Positions 51,593 to 59,909 are shown, counted from the stretch's first letter. The stretch is 64,000 bases of DNA from Myxococcus landrumus (GCF_017301635.1 NZ_CP071091.1:8238501-8302500), one strand, 5' to 3'. Notes: a model not told the origin generated them from the sequence alone. A program made the numbers and translations.

Positions 51593-53416
51593 ATGCTCCG
51601 CAGGTTGCTGCCCATGCTCGTCGCGCTGCTCCTGGGGCTCATCGGCCTGGCGTGGGGCTTGGGCTATCTCCATCGCATCTTCGCCACCGAGCGTGACGAT
51701 GCCCGGCGCTCGCTGGAGTCTCGACGCGAGGCGCTGGAGCAGTATGCGCGCGCGTCGTTGGCGCAGTCGCTGCGGGACAGGCTGGAGGCCGCGAAGCCGT
51801 CGCTCGAGGCGGCCGTCACGGACCCGCTGGCTCCGGCTCCGGGGCTCTACCTGCGTGAGCGTGGTGGGCAGGTGCTGCCTCGGCTCGCGCTGCACGACTC
51901 GGGGGATATCGCTCCCGCCAGCGAGCGCTATGCGCGATTGCGAGCGGGAACCGAGGTGGCGGACGACCAGGAAGACCCGTGGGCGGAGCGGCTCGTGAGG
52001 ACGCGCGCGGTGGAGACGGCGCTCGCGCGAGGGGACCGCCGTGCATCCACGGTGGCGCTGATGGCGCTGCTCCAGCATCGCTCGCAATATGTGCTGGCCT
52101 CCACGCGGGACGTGCCGGGCTTCCTCGTGGTGTTGGAGTTGTTGGCGGAGCGGGGAGACCCGGTGCCGCAGTTGATGCACGCGCTGGTGCGTGATGGCCT
52201 GGCGGATGGGAAGGGAGGCAGGTTGGAGGGGCTCCAGCGCTTGTTGTTGTCGCGGCGCTCGCGCTTCACACCCGCGGACTTCCAGTTCCTGTGCGAGCGG
52301 GTGGTGGCGCTCTCCGCGAAGGTGGGAGCGCCCGTGGCTGACTTCGTGTCGCGCACGCACGAGTTGACGTCGAGCTCGCTGTCGCTGCCGGAGGCCCTCA
52401 CGGGCCCGGTGCTGGTGCGCGCGGGGTGGTACCTGGAGCCGCGCGGCGGCAATCAGGTGCGCGGTGTGGAGGTGAACGAGGAGGTGCTCCTGGGGTCGCT
52501 CGCGCGGGAGATGCGAGAGCGAGGGCTGTTGGACGAGGAGGGGACGGTGGAGCTGCTGGGGGATGAGGCCGTGCTCTCACTGGATGCGTTGCCGCTGTCG
52601 GTGGTGACGCCGGAGTGGGCGAAGGCGGAGACTGCGCTGGAGCGACGCTACCGCTTGAAGACGGGCATGGTGGTGGTGTGCGCGGGGCTGGCCCTGGGCA
52701 TCGCCGTGCTCGCGTTCCTCGCGCAGCATCGCAAGTACCGCTTCCTGGAGTTGAAGAGCGACTTCGTGGCCACGGTGTCGCACGAGCTGCGCACGCCGCT
52801 GGCGTCCATCCGCTTGCTGGCGGAGACGCTCGAGTGGCGGCTCACGGAGGGCACGGATGCGCGGGACTACCCATCGCGCATCGTCCGCGAGGCGGATGGG
52901 CTGGGCTTCCTGGTGGAGAACCTGCTGTCCTTCAACCGCATCGACAAGGGGCGATGGGTGCCTCGGTTGGAGCCGGTGCGACTGGAGGAATTGGTGTCGC
53001 TGCTGCGCAGGGACCTGGAGGGCTGGTCCAAGGCCCCGGTGGAGTGGGAGGTGGCGGTGGGCGAGTTGTCCCTGCGCGCCGATGCCCATCTCTTGCGCCT
53101 GCTGCTCTCCAACCTCGCGCGCAATGCCTGTGCGTACAACACGCGCAACCCCGTGCGCCTGCGCGTGGAGGCGCTGCCGGGTGGGCGGGTGCGCTTCTCG
53201 GACAACGGCGTGGGCATTCCTCCGAAGGACTGGGAGCGTGTCTTCGGGGAGTTCGTCCGCTTGCAGGGCCAGGGGCGTGAAGTCCCAGGCAGCGGCCTGG
53301 GCCTGGCGTTGTGCCGCCGCATCATGCGCCTTCACGGCGGCGACCTTCGTGTGGTGGCCTCCAGTTCCGAGGGCACCACCTTCGAGCTCTCTTTTCCCCC
53401 CACCGCGACGACATGA
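51593..53416 (+). CDS. Membrane sensor histidine kinase
   Basis: This 607-aa kinase begins MLRRLLPMLVALLLGLIGLAWG, a membrane helix. A periplasmic sensor of about 320 residues without a recognised fold follows, then a second helix at about 358-380 (TGMVVVCAGLALGIAVLAFL). The cytoplasmic kinase has the H box FVATVSHELRTPLASIRLL (His397), N box LLSNLARNACAYN, and the G boxes FSDNGVGIP and GSGLGLAL. The open frame extends upstream to 51410, inside the preceding gene; I use the ATG at 51593, eight bases after its stop. Its own stop overlaps the response-regulator start (ATGA), so the pair is co-translated. The YfbK-like protein in front may supply or modulate the signal. Confidence 0.93.
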   Translation: MLRRLLPMLVALLLGLIGLAWGLGYLHRIFATERDDARRSLESRREALEQYARASLAQSLRDRLEAAKPSLEAAVTDPLAPAPGLYLRERGGQVLPRLALHDSGDIAPASERYARLRAGTEVADDQEDPWAERLVRTRAVETALARGDRRASTVALMALLQHRSQYVLASTRDVPGFLVVLELLAERGDPVPQLMHALVRDGLADGKGGRLEGLQRLLLSRRSRFTPADFQFLCERVVALSAKVGAPVADFVSRTHELTSSSLSLPEALTGPVLVRAGWYLEPRGGNQVRGVEVNEEVLLGSLAREMRERGLLDEEGTVELLGDEAVLSLDALPLSVVTPEWAKAETALERRYRLKTGMVVVCAGLALGIAVLAFLAQHRKYRFLELKSDFVATVSHELRTPLASIRLLAETLEWRLTEGTDARDYPSRIVREADGLGFLVENLLSFNRIDKGRWVPRLEPVRLEELVSLLRRDLEGWSKAPVEWEVAVGELSLRADAHLLRLLLSNLARNACAYNTRNPVRLRVEALPGGRVRFSDNGVGIPPKDWERVFGEFVRLQGQGREVPGSGLGLALCRRIMRLHGGDLRVVASSSEGTTFELSFPPTATT

Positions 53417-54117
53417 CCTCGACACAGCCGACGATTCTTCTCGTGGAGGACGACCCGAACCTGCGGCTCGCGCTGCGTGACAGCCTGGAGCACCAGGGCG
53501 GCTACGCGGTGGAAGAGGCCGCCACGGTGCGAGAGGCCCGCGAGCATCTCTCGGGTCGCACCTTCCAGCTCATCCTCCTGGACGTCATGTTGCCGGACGG
53601 GGATGGCTACTCCTTGTGCAAGGCGCTGCGAGATGAAGGCAACACATCGCCGGTGTTGATGCTCACCGCGCGCACGCTGGAAGACGACATCGTGCGTGGT
53701 TTCGAGGTGGGGGCGCAGGACTACCTGGGCAAGCCCTATCGGCTGCGTGAGTTGCTTGCGCGAGTGGGGGCGCTGGTGCGCCGCTCCGGGGCGAGTGCTC
53801 CGGCGAAGCAGCTCCGCTTCGGCGGGTATCGAGTGGACCTGGACCGCCGCAAGGTGGATTCGCCCGAGGGGGCGCAGGTGGAACTGACGCGCACGGAGTT
53901 CGACCTGCTGGCGTTCCTGGTGCGCGAGCGCGAGCGCGTGCTGCGGCGGGACGACATCCTGGATGCGGTGTGGGGGCGCGATATCGTCGTGGACCCTCAC
54001 ACCGTGGACAACTTCGTCTCCAGCTTGAAGAAGAAGCTCGGGTGGACGAGCGCCTCGCGCTTCGCCATCCAGACGGTGCGCGGCGTGGGCTACCGCATGG
54101 AGATTGAGTCGCCCTGA
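53413..54117 (+). CDS. OmpR/PhoB-family response regulator
   Basis: This 234-aa regulator pairs with the kinase upstream. The receiver domain has the acidic pair at 13-14, the phosphoacceptor Asp57 in LILLDVMLPDGDGY, Thr85 and Lys107 (GKPYRLRELLARV). The C-terminal winged helix at about 135-232 includes TRTEFDLLAFLVRERERVLRRDDILDAVWG, DPHTVDNFVSSLKKKLG and QTVRGVGYRME, typical OmpR/PhoB parts. Its start overlaps the kinase stop by four bases. Targets are unknown, but the preceding YfbK-like gene could be one. Confidence 0.95.
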   Translation: MTSTQPTILLVEDDPNLRLALRDSLEHQGGYAVEEAATVREAREHLSGRTFQLILLDVMLPDGDGYSLCKALRDEGNTSPVLMLTARTLEDDIVRGFEVGAQDYLGKPYRLRELLARVGALVRRSGASAPAKQLRFGGYRVDLDRRKVDSPEGAQVELTRTEFDLLAFLVRERERVLRRDDILDAVWGRDIVVDPHTVDNFVSSLKKKLGWTSASRFAIQTVRGVGYRMEIESP

Positions 54118-54155
54118 AGCGCGCGGGGGGCGAATGAGGCAGACTGGGGCAGGCC

Positions 54156-54965
54156 ATGCCCCGTCTCCGCCGCATGCTCACGCTCCTGCTCTCCATTCTC
54201 GCCATCGCCTACCTCGGCCTGTGTGTGGCGGCGTTCGCGTTCCAGCGCTCCTTGCTCTATCCCGCGCCGAAGGCACCGATGCCATTGCCCGCATCGGAAG
54301 GCTTCCGTCGCTTGCCGCTGGCAGGAGAGGCCTTCGTTGACCTGTTGCATCTACCGGGGCCCAAGGGAGCGCCGACGGTGGTGCACTTCCATGGGAACGC
54401 AGAGCAGTTGTTGGACCAGCTCGACCTGGGCGCGGTGATGAACCAGAACGGGCTGGGCTTCATGGCCGTCGAGTACCCGGGGTACGGCGCGTCGCCAGGG
54501 CATCCGACGGAGGAGGGCATCTACGAAGCCGCGGAGGCGGCGCTCGCGGTGTTGAAGGCGCAGGGCGTGCCACCGGAGCTCACGGTGCTCAGTGGCCGCA
54601 GCCTGGGCACGGGCGTGGCGGTGGAGATGGCGCGGCGGGGACACGGCGCACGCATCATGTTGGTGTCGCCGTACACTTCCATCCCAGAAGTGGCGGGGGG
54701 GCTGTTTCCCTTCCTCCCCGCGTCGTTGCTGGTGAGAGACCAGTTCGATTCGAGCGCGAAGGCGCCGGACATCGGCCTGCCGGTACTCATCATCCACGGA
54801 GAGGAGGACACACTCATCCCGGTGGCGCTGGGGCGCAGGTTGGGGACGCGCTTCCCGCGCGCCACCGTGGAGACGGTGCCCGGGGCAGGGCACAACGACG
54901 TGCTGGAGCGCTCGGGGTTGGAGCGAGTCCTGCGCATGGCGGCGTTCGCTCTCGCTGGAAGGTGA
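54156..54965 (+). CDS. Membrane-anchored alpha/beta hydrolase
   Basis: This 269-aa protein has an N-terminal membrane helix (LTLLLSILAIAYLGLCVAAFAF) and then an alpha/beta hydrolase of the ABHD12/ABHD17 or YqiA-like group. The oxyanion HFHGNAEQ is near 77. The nucleophile elbow is GRSLGTG with Ser149, and Asp218 (HGEEDTLIP) and His246 (GAGHNDVL) complete the triad. The motif FQRSLLYPAP after the helix is typical of the family. It should be an esterase, thioesterase or depalmitoylase-like enzyme facing the periplasm or cytoplasm. The substrate is unknown. Confidence 0.9.
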   Translation: MPRLRRMLTLLLSILAIAYLGLCVAAFAFQRSLLYPAPKAPMPLPASEGFRRLPLAGEAFVDLLHLPGPKGAPTVVHFHGNAEQLLDQLDLGAVMNQNGLGFMAVEYPGYGASPGHPTEEGIYEAAEAALAVLKAQGVPPELTVLSGRSLGTGVAVEMARRGHGARIMLVSPYTSIPEVAGGLFPFLPASLLVRDQFDSSAKAPDIGLPVLIIHGEEDTLIPVALGRRLGTRFPRATVETVPGAGHNDVLERSGLERVLRMAAFALAGR

Positions 54966-54978
54966 GGCTCGGTGCCTC

Positions 54979-55386
54979 ATGGCGACACTCACTGACGTTG
55001 CGCAGCAGGTCCGAGACTACTGGCTGGCGGCGGGGCTTGATGTCCGCCCTGTTGCGATGAGCGAAGTCATGGACGCCTGTCGCGCGCTTCCGGGTGCGCT
55101 CCCCAAGGCGCTTCGTGCCACGGCCGACGTCCTCCGAGATGCCGGGGCAGGCTGCAACGCCACCGAGGCGTCGGTCATCATCGTCGACTCCTTTCAGGAG
55201 TCCTGGTGGTACACGCTGTGGGTTTCAGGCCCCTGGAAGGGATTCGTGTCGCTCGTCCTGGGAACCAAGACTGGCAATGCCCCTCAGTTTCCGCTCGGGA
55301 CCTTGGAAGAGTTCCTGCTGGCGTACATCCACGACAACGAGGAGCGTCTGTGTGCGCGGAGTCGTGGCGTCGCCGAGCCATGTTGA
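54979..55386 (+). CDS. Small soluble protein, possibly SUKH (SMI1/KNR4)-like
   Basis: This 135-aa protein begins MATLTDVAQQVRDYWLAAGLDVRPVAMSEVMDA. The middle has the pattern of a compact alpha/beta domain with paired Trp (FQESWWYTLWVSGPWKGFVSLVLG). The end, FPLGTLEEFLLAYIHDNEERL, resembles the last helix of SUKH-superfamily immunity proteins. That match is weak and by eye. The gene is followed after 30 bases by another small gene in the same direction, and no toxin gene is adjacent. If correct, the pair could be orphan immunity proteins for a polymorphic toxin. Confidence 0.6.
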   Translation: MATLTDVAQQVRDYWLAAGLDVRPVAMSEVMDACRALPGALPKALRATADVLRDAGAGCNATEASVIIVDSFQESWWYTLWVSGPWKGFVSLVLGTKTGNAPQFPLGTLEEFLLAYIHDNEERLCARSRGVAEPC

Positions 55387-55416
55387 GGTCGCGTCACCTG
55401 TCGGCGGAGACAACGT

Positions 55417-55641
55417 GTGATTGCAGAGGCCAAGAAAAGAAGCGCGCTCAAGGCCATCAACGCTGTCCTCGTCCTGGCGAGGAGCATGGCCTACGAAGGC
55501 AAGAGCGATGAGGTCGCCACCGTGCTCGATGTCGCCGAGTACCTTCCGCTGCTCATGCTGGAGCCGGTCGACCGGACGGAGGAGTTCCGAGGGCAGTTGC
55601 TCGACCTCGCACAGCGCTTCCCTCATTCACATGGGCGCTGA
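55417..55641 (+). CDS. Small soluble helical protein following the SUKH-like gene
   Basis: This 74-aa protein starts at a GTG seven bases after GGAG. It is predicted to be all-helical, reading MIAEAKKRSALKAINAVLVLARSMAYEGKSDEV and then a Leu-rich helix (LDVAEYLPLLML). It has no signal or membrane segment. With the preceding gene it looks like a small operon of two immunity-type or regulatory proteins, but I do not recognise the family. A strong hairpin follows. Confidence 0.55.
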   Translation: MIAEAKKRSALKAINAVLVLARSMAYEGKSDEVATVLDVAEYLPLLMLEPVDRTEEFRGQLLDLAQRFPHSHGR

Positions 55642-55686
55642 ATCGCTTTGATGCACCGGAGGAGTGAGGCAACGCGGCCTTGGAGC

Positions 55687-55709
55687 GCTCGGGGCCGTGA
55701 GCCCCGAGC
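55687..55709. terminator. Bidirectional hairpin between convergent genes
   Basis: GCTCGGGGC and GCCCCGAGC form a perfect nine-base-pair stem around CGTGA, between the small helical gene (+) and the CBS gene (-). TTCTCCT follows on the plus side. Confidence 0.65.
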
Positions 55710-55716
55710 CTTCTCC

Positions 55717-56157
55717 TCAGTGCACCTGTGACGGCGCGGCCGTATCCACGGAGATCTCCCGCATCAGCTCCGAGGTCTCCTCCGCGCTGAGCTGCTTCAC
55801 CAGGTCCGCCTGCGCCACCATGCCGCAGACCGTCCCGTCGTCGTCGAGCACCACCATGCGACGGACCTGGTTCTGCTCCATCAACTCCAGACAGTCTTCC
55901 AGCGTCGTATCCCGGTACACCGTGGCCGCGGGCGTGGACATCGCATCACGCACGTTGCACATGGACGGGTCCTTCCCCTTCGCGACGATGCGGCAGGTGA
56001 TGTCCCGGTCCGTGATGACGCCGATGGGTCTGTTATCCACATCGATGATGGGCAAGGCCCCGCAGTCGCACTCCACCATCCACCGCGCCGCCTGTTCGAT
56101 GCCCGTGTCGACCAGGCAGGTGACGGGGTTCTCGGACATGATTTCTTCGACCTTCAT
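55717..56157 (-). CDS. CBS-pair domain protein
   Basis: This 146-aa protein consists of two CBS domains and little else. The first covers about 1-60 (MKVEEIMSENPVTCLVDTGIEQAARWM) and includes GVITDRDITCRIVAKGKDP. The second covers about 70-130 (VRDAMSTPAATVYRDTTLEDCLELMEQNQVRRMVV, VCGMVAQADLVKQL). CBS pairs bind AMP, ATP or SAM and sense energy state; free-standing pairs commonly regulate a partner enzyme, not identified here. The longer open frame to 56259 is leader. The start at 56155-56157 gives a standard CBS opening. Confidence 0.9.
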   Translation of the reverse strand: MKVEEIMSENPVTCLVDTGIEQAARWMVECDCGALPIIDVDNRPIGVITDRDITCRIVAKGKDPSMCNVRDAMSTPAATVYRDTTLEDCLELMEQNQVRRMVVLDDDGTVCGMVAQADLVKQLSAEETSELMREISVDTAAPSQVH

Positions 56158-56274
56158 GACGGCCTCCCGGAGGCGTGAGCGCCTTTCCGGGAAGGTGCGC
56201 CTTCTCCCAGCGGGCGACAGGGAGCCGCCGTTCGCCCGCCGTGGGAAGCGAGAAGCCATGCGCCCGCTCCCTCT

Positions 56275-56823
56275 TCAGTCGCGCGGAAGCCGCTCCTCGT
56301 ACTCCGCCTCACGCCGCGCATGCGTGGACCAGAACCCCCGAGGCGCTCGCCCCGTGAGCACATCCTCCAGAATCCCCAGATGCGCATCCCATCCACTGGC
56401 GACGCTGACCCGGTCGGCACGAGTGGCGAGCCGGCGATGCGTGAGCACGAGCACCACCTCCTCACCCCGGGCACTCAACTCGAAGGTGACCTCGGACGGA
56501 GCGCCCGTCTGCTCGGCCCAGGTGTAGGCCAGCAGGTAGGGCGGCTCGCAGCGCGTGACGCGACCCGTATGAACGTGCCCCTCTCGCATGACGGCATAGC
56601 GCTCGGGCACGGGCTCATGGGACAGCCCGGAGTGGAAGAAGCGCAGCTCGACGCGTCCCCCCACGCGCAGCTCCATCTCCCCCGCGGCGAGCCACTTGCC
56701 GCGCTTCTCCGAATCCGTGAGGTACTCCCAGACACGCTCCACGGGACCCGGGAGCACACGCTCGATGCGCACCGTCTCCGGCGCGCTCACCGTGCCGAAC
56801 TCATCCTCCCCACGGTGACTCAT
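56275..56823 (-). CDS. SRPBCC (AHSA1/CalC-like) domain protein
   Basis: This 182-aa protein has the Bet v1-like fold: VRIERVLPGPVERVWEYLTDSEKRGKWLAAGEMELRVGG at the N-terminus, and GRVTRCEPPYLLAYTWAEQ with SEVTFELSARGEEVVLVLTHRRL in the middle. The C-terminal helix contains SGWDAHLGILEDVLTG. These proteins bind small hydrophobic ligands in a cavity. Its start overlaps the end of the ArsR-like regulator by four bases (ATGA), a common ArsR-SRPBCC two-gene unit. The regulator presumably controls both. The ligand is unknown. Confidence 0.9.
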   Translation of the reverse strand: MSHRGEDEFGTVSAPETVRIERVLPGPVERVWEYLTDSEKRGKWLAAGEMELRVGGRVELRFFHSGLSHEPVPERYAVMREGHVHTGRVTRCEPPYLLAYTWAEQTGAPSEVTFELSARGEEVVLVLTHRRLATRADRVSVASGWDAHLGILEDVLTGRAPRGFWSTHARREAEYEERLPRD

Positions 56824-57191
56824 CGCGAGCGTCCCTTCCCTCGAGGCGCGGCGGGCGGCGTGGGCGCATCCGCTCGAAGGAGCGCCTCCAGCGTGTCGAT
56901 TCGCTCGCCCCAGAAGCGCTCGTAGAAACGCAGCCAGTCCCGCACGTCCGACAGGGGCTTCGCCTCCAGTCGACAGACATGCATGCGGCCCTTCACCTCT
57001 CGCCGCACGAGCCCCGCCTTCTCCAGCACCTTGATGTGCTTGGACGCCGCGGCCAACGACATCTCGAAGGGCGCGGCCAGCTCTCCCACGCTGCGCTCCT
57101 GGACGGTCAGGCTCCGCAACATGGCCCGACGGGTAGGGTCCGCCAGCGCATGGAACGTGTTGTCGAGCCGCGTCGCGAGAAGTTCAACCAT
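56820..57191 (-). CDS. ArsR/SdpR-family transcriptional regulator
   Basis: This 123-aa winged-helix protein opens MVELLATRLDNTFHALADPTRRAMLRSLTVQERSVGELAAPF, the typical autorepressor-type ArsR start. It continues with the recognition helix MSLAAASKHIKVLEKAGLVRREVKGRMHVCRLEA. It lacks the CxC metal pair of metal-sensing ArsR members, so the signal is not a classical metal. I start at 57191 rather than the ATG at 57215. An inverted repeat AACC-ATAA-GGTT (57186-57197) overlaps the start and may be an autoregulatory operator. It is divergent from mtnP by 80 bases and translationally coupled to the SRPBCC gene. Confidence 0.9.
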   Translation of the reverse strand: MVELLATRLDNTFHALADPTRRAMLRSLTVQERSVGELAAPFEMSLAAASKHIKVLEKAGLVRREVKGRMHVCRLEAKPLSDVRDWLRFYERFWGERIDTLEALLRADAPTPPAAPRGKGRSR

Positions 57192-57271
57192 AAGGTTTAA
57201 TATGAGGTCGCGCACATGCGTGTCAACCGGTGGACAGCCCTGGGGAGGCAGGGCTGGTAGGCTCTCGTGCC

Positions 57272-58156
57272 ATGTCCAAAGCGCGTGAGCCTGTCATCGG
57301 CATCATTGGCGGTAGCGGTCTCTACCAGATGGATGGCCTGAAGGACGTGACGTGGAAGAAGGTGTCCTCGCCCTTCGGCGAGCCTTCGGATGAGCTGTGT
57401 CTGGGCACGCTCGACGGAACCCGGGTCGTCTTCCTGCCGCGCCATGGCCGGGGCCATCGCCTCCTGCCCAGCGACATCAACTTCCGGGCGAACATCGACG
57501 CGCTCAAGCGCTGCGGCGTGACGGACCTCTTGTCCCTGTCCGCGGTGGGCGGCCTGCGCGAGGAGCTTCCTCCTGGCACCTTCGTGGTGGTGGACCAGTT
57601 CATCGACCGGACGTTCGCGCGGGAGAAGAGCTTCTTCGGCACGGGACTCGTGGCGCATGTGTCCATGGCGAACCCGGTGTGCTCGCGACTGGGGGACGCG
57701 GTGATGTCCGCGTGTGAGGCGTTGAAGGTCTCCGCGCATCGGGGCGGCACGTACCTGGCCATCGAAGGCCCGCACTTCTCCTCGCTCGCGGAGAGCCGGC
57801 TCTACCGGACGTGGGGCTGTGATGTGATTGGGATGACGAACATGCCGGAGGCGAAGCTCGCGAGGGAGGCGGAGCTCTGCTACGCGACGGTCGCCATGGT
57901 GACGGACTTCGACTGCTGGCACCCGGAGCATGACGCCGTCTCCATGGACCAGATTGTCTCCGTGCTGTTGCGCAACGTGGACAAGGCGCGGGGGCTGGTG
58001 AAGCACCTGGTGCCGATGATGGGCAAGCACGAGGGCCCGTGCCGGCAGGGGTGTCAGCGGGCCTTGGACCATGCGCTCGTCACCGCGACAGACGCCCGGG
58101 ACCCCGCGCTCGTGGAGAAGCTGTCCACCGTGGCGGGCCGGGTGCTGTACTCATGA
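57272..58156 (+). CDS. mtnP: S-methyl-5'-thioadenosine phosphorylase
   Basis: This 294-aa enzyme splits methylthioadenosine, the by-product of polyamine synthesis and SAM radical chemistry, into adenine and 5-methylthioribose-1-phosphate. Hallmarks are GIIGGSGLYQMDGL, the phosphate site LPRHGRGHRLLPSDINFRANI, SLSAVGGLREELPPGTFVVVDQFIDRT, and IEGPHFSSLAESRLYRTWGCDVIGMTNMPEA with the substrate-binding Met-Thr-Asn. The open frame begins at 57230, but the family starts at MSKAREPVIGIIGG. Its stop overlaps the mtnA start (ATGA). Because it is a phosphorylase, it delivers the sugar phosphate directly and no MtnK kinase is needed. Confidence 0.94.
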   Translation: MSKAREPVIGIIGGSGLYQMDGLKDVTWKKVSSPFGEPSDELCLGTLDGTRVVFLPRHGRGHRLLPSDINFRANIDALKRCGVTDLLSLSAVGGLREELPPGTFVVVDQFIDRTFAREKSFFGTGLVAHVSMANPVCSRLGDAVMSACEALKVSAHRGGTYLAIEGPHFSSLAESRLYRTWGCDVIGMTNMPEAKLAREAELCYATVAMVTDFDCWHPEHDAVSMDQIVSVLLRNVDKARGLVKHLVPMMGKHEGPCRQGCQRALDHALVTATDARDPALVEKLSTVAGRVLYS

Positions 58157-59259
58157 AGGTCCACGGCAAGCCCACGCGGACCCTCTGGCTGGAGCCCGAT
58201 GGGCAGGCCGTGGGCATCATCGACCAGACGCGCCTGCCTCACGCCTTCGTCACCGCCCGCCTCACCACGCTCGACGAGGCCGCCCACGCCATCCGCGCCA
58301 TGCGAGTCCGAGGCGCTCCGCTCATCGGCGCCACCGCGGCCTATGGCGTCTGGCTGGCCCTGCGCGCGGACGCGTCCGATGCGGCGCTGACGCGGGCGCT
58401 CGCCGTCCTGGGTGACACGCGTCCCACCGCCATCAATCTGCACTGGGCGTTGGAGGAGATGCGCCGGCTGCTCGCGCCGCTGCCCAGCTCGGAGCGAGTC
58501 GCCGCCGCGCAACGTCGCGCCGCCGAGCTGTGCGACGAGGACGTGGCCATCAACCGCGCCCTTGGTGGACACGGCTTGAAGCTGTTGGAGGCCGCCTGGG
58601 AGCGGAAGGGGCGGCGCGGGCGCCTGGAGGTCCTCACCCACTGCAACGCGGGCTGGCTGGCGACGGTGGACTGGGGCACGGCCTTGTCTCCCGTCTACCT
58701 GGCGCACGACGCGGGCTTGCCGGTGCATGTCTGGGTGGATGAGACGCGCCCTCGCAACCAGGGCGCATCGCTCACCGCCTGGGAGCTGGGGCAGCACGGA
58801 GTCCCGCACACCGTCATCGCCGACAACGTCGGAGGCCACCTCATGCAGCACGGCCGGGTGGACCTGTGCATCGTCGGCACGGACCGCACCACGTCCCTGG
58901 GCGACGTGGCGAACAAGATTGGCACCTACCTCAAGGCCCTCGCGGCCCAGGACAACGGCGTGCCCTTCTATGTGGCGCTTCCGTCCCCCACCATCGACTG
59001 GAGCCTGCGCGACGGGGTGAAGGAGATTCCCATCGAGCAGCGCGATGGCGCGGAGGTCAGCGACATCTCGGGACGACTGGGCTCGGGCGAAGTCGCCACG
59101 GTGCGCGTGACACCGGAGGGCAGTCCCACCGCCAACTACGGCTTCGACGTGACACCCGCGAGGCTGGTGACCGCGCTCATCACGGAGCGCGGCGTGTGTG
59201 CGGCATCGGAAGAAGGCTTGCGCTCGCTCTTCCCCGAGCGCGCGAGGAGGCACGCGTGA
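58153..59259 (+). CDS. mtnA: Methylthioribose-1-phosphate isomerase
   Basis: This 368-aa enzyme of the eIF2B-alpha-like family isomerises 5-methylthioribose-1-phosphate to 5-methylthioribulose-1-phosphate. Active-site Cys is in LTHCNAGWLATVDWGTAL and the catalytic Asp in LCIVGTDRTTSLGDVANKIGTY. Also present are VDETRPRNQGASLTAWEL and GSPTANYGFDVTPARLVTALITERG. It is translationally coupled on both sides: its start overlaps the mtnP stop, and its stop (TGA) overlaps the GTG of the aldolase gene. The length agrees with the family. Confidence 0.95.
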   Translation: MKVHGKPTRTLWLEPDGQAVGIIDQTRLPHAFVTARLTTLDEAAHAIRAMRVRGAPLIGATAAYGVWLALRADASDAALTRALAVLGDTRPTAINLHWALEEMRRLLAPLPSSERVAAAQRRAAELCDEDVAINRALGGHGLKLLEAAWERKGRRGRLEVLTHCNAGWLATVDWGTALSPVYLAHDAGLPVHVWVDETRPRNQGASLTAWELGQHGVPHTVIADNVGGHLMQHGRVDLCIVGTDRTTSLGDVANKIGTYLKALAAQDNGVPFYVALPSPTIDWSLRDGVKEIPIEQRDGAEVSDISGRLGSGEVATVRVTPEGSPTANYGFDVTPARLVTALITERGVCAASEEGLRSLFPERARRHA

Positions 59260-59909
59260 GTGGGACCTTGCGAGAGTCCATGATTGCCACCTGCCGGAAG
59301 ATGAACGAGGCGGGTCTCAATCAAGGGACCTCCGGCAACCTGAGCGTGCGCGTGGACGGAGGCTTCCTGCTCACGCCCACCGGCATGGACTATGACGTGC
59401 TCGTCCCGGAGGACATCGTCCTCATGCGCATGGACGGCACACACGAGGGGCACCGGCGCCCCTCTTCGGAGTGGCAGCTCCATCGCGACATCCTCGCCGC
59501 GCGCCCGGAAGTCGGCGCGGTGCTGCATGCGCACTCCATGTTCTGCACCACGCTGGCGTGCCTGCGCCGCGCCATCCCCGCCTTCCACTACATGGTCTCC
59601 GCCGCGGGAGGCGTGGACATCCGCTGCGCGCCCTACGCGACGTTCGGCACGGGAGACCTCGCGCGCAACGCGCTGGAGGCCCTGGAGGGCCGCAAGGCCT
59701 GCCTGATGGCGAACCACGGGATGCTGTCGCTGGGCGCCACCCTGGCCAGTGCCTTCAAGCTGGCCGTGGAGGTGGAGACCCTCGCCGCCATGTACTGGCG
59801 GGCGCTCCAGGTGGGAGAGCCCGTGCTCCTCGACGCCGAGGAGATGGCGCGCGTGCTGGAGAAGTTCAAGACCTACGGGCAGCAGTCCCTCACGCCGCGC
59901 GCAGGGTGA
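59256..59909 (+). CDS. Class II aldolase, FucA-like, probable 5-methylthioribulose-1-phosphate aldolase
   Basis: This 217-aa zinc aldolase starts at the GTG 59256-59258, five bases after a perfect AGGAGG and overlapping the mtnA stop. It aligns closely with L-fuculose-1-phosphate aldolase along its length: LNQGTSGNLSVRV, LLTPTGMDYD, PSSEWQLH, FHYMVSAAGG, CAPYATFGT and RVLEKFKTYG. Zinc ligands fall at Glu72, His91, His93 and His154, one residue offset from E. coli FucA. In the operon with mtnP and mtnA the natural substrate is 5-methylthioribulose-1-phosphate, split to dihydroxyacetone phosphate and a methylthioaldehyde. The alternative, MtnB dehydratase of the classical salvage route, is less likely because the sequence is FucA-like and no mtnC or mtnD follows. 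Confidence 0.88.
   Translation: MSGTLRESMIATCRKMNEAGLNQGTSGNLSVRVDGGFLLTPTGMDYDVLVPEDIVLMRMDGTHEGHRRPSSEWQLHRDILAARPEVGAVLHAHSMFCTTLACLRRAIPAFHYMVSAAGGVDIRCAPYATFGTGDLARNALEALEGRKACLMANHGMLSLGATLASAFKLAVEVETLAAMYWRALQVGEPVLLDAEEMARVLEKFKTYGQQSLTPRAG

Noticed and set aside
57186..57197. AACC-ATAA-GGTT as a firm ArsR operator
   Set aside because: Arms are only four bases and overlap the start codon, so I mention it in the gene entry but do not list it as a separate site.
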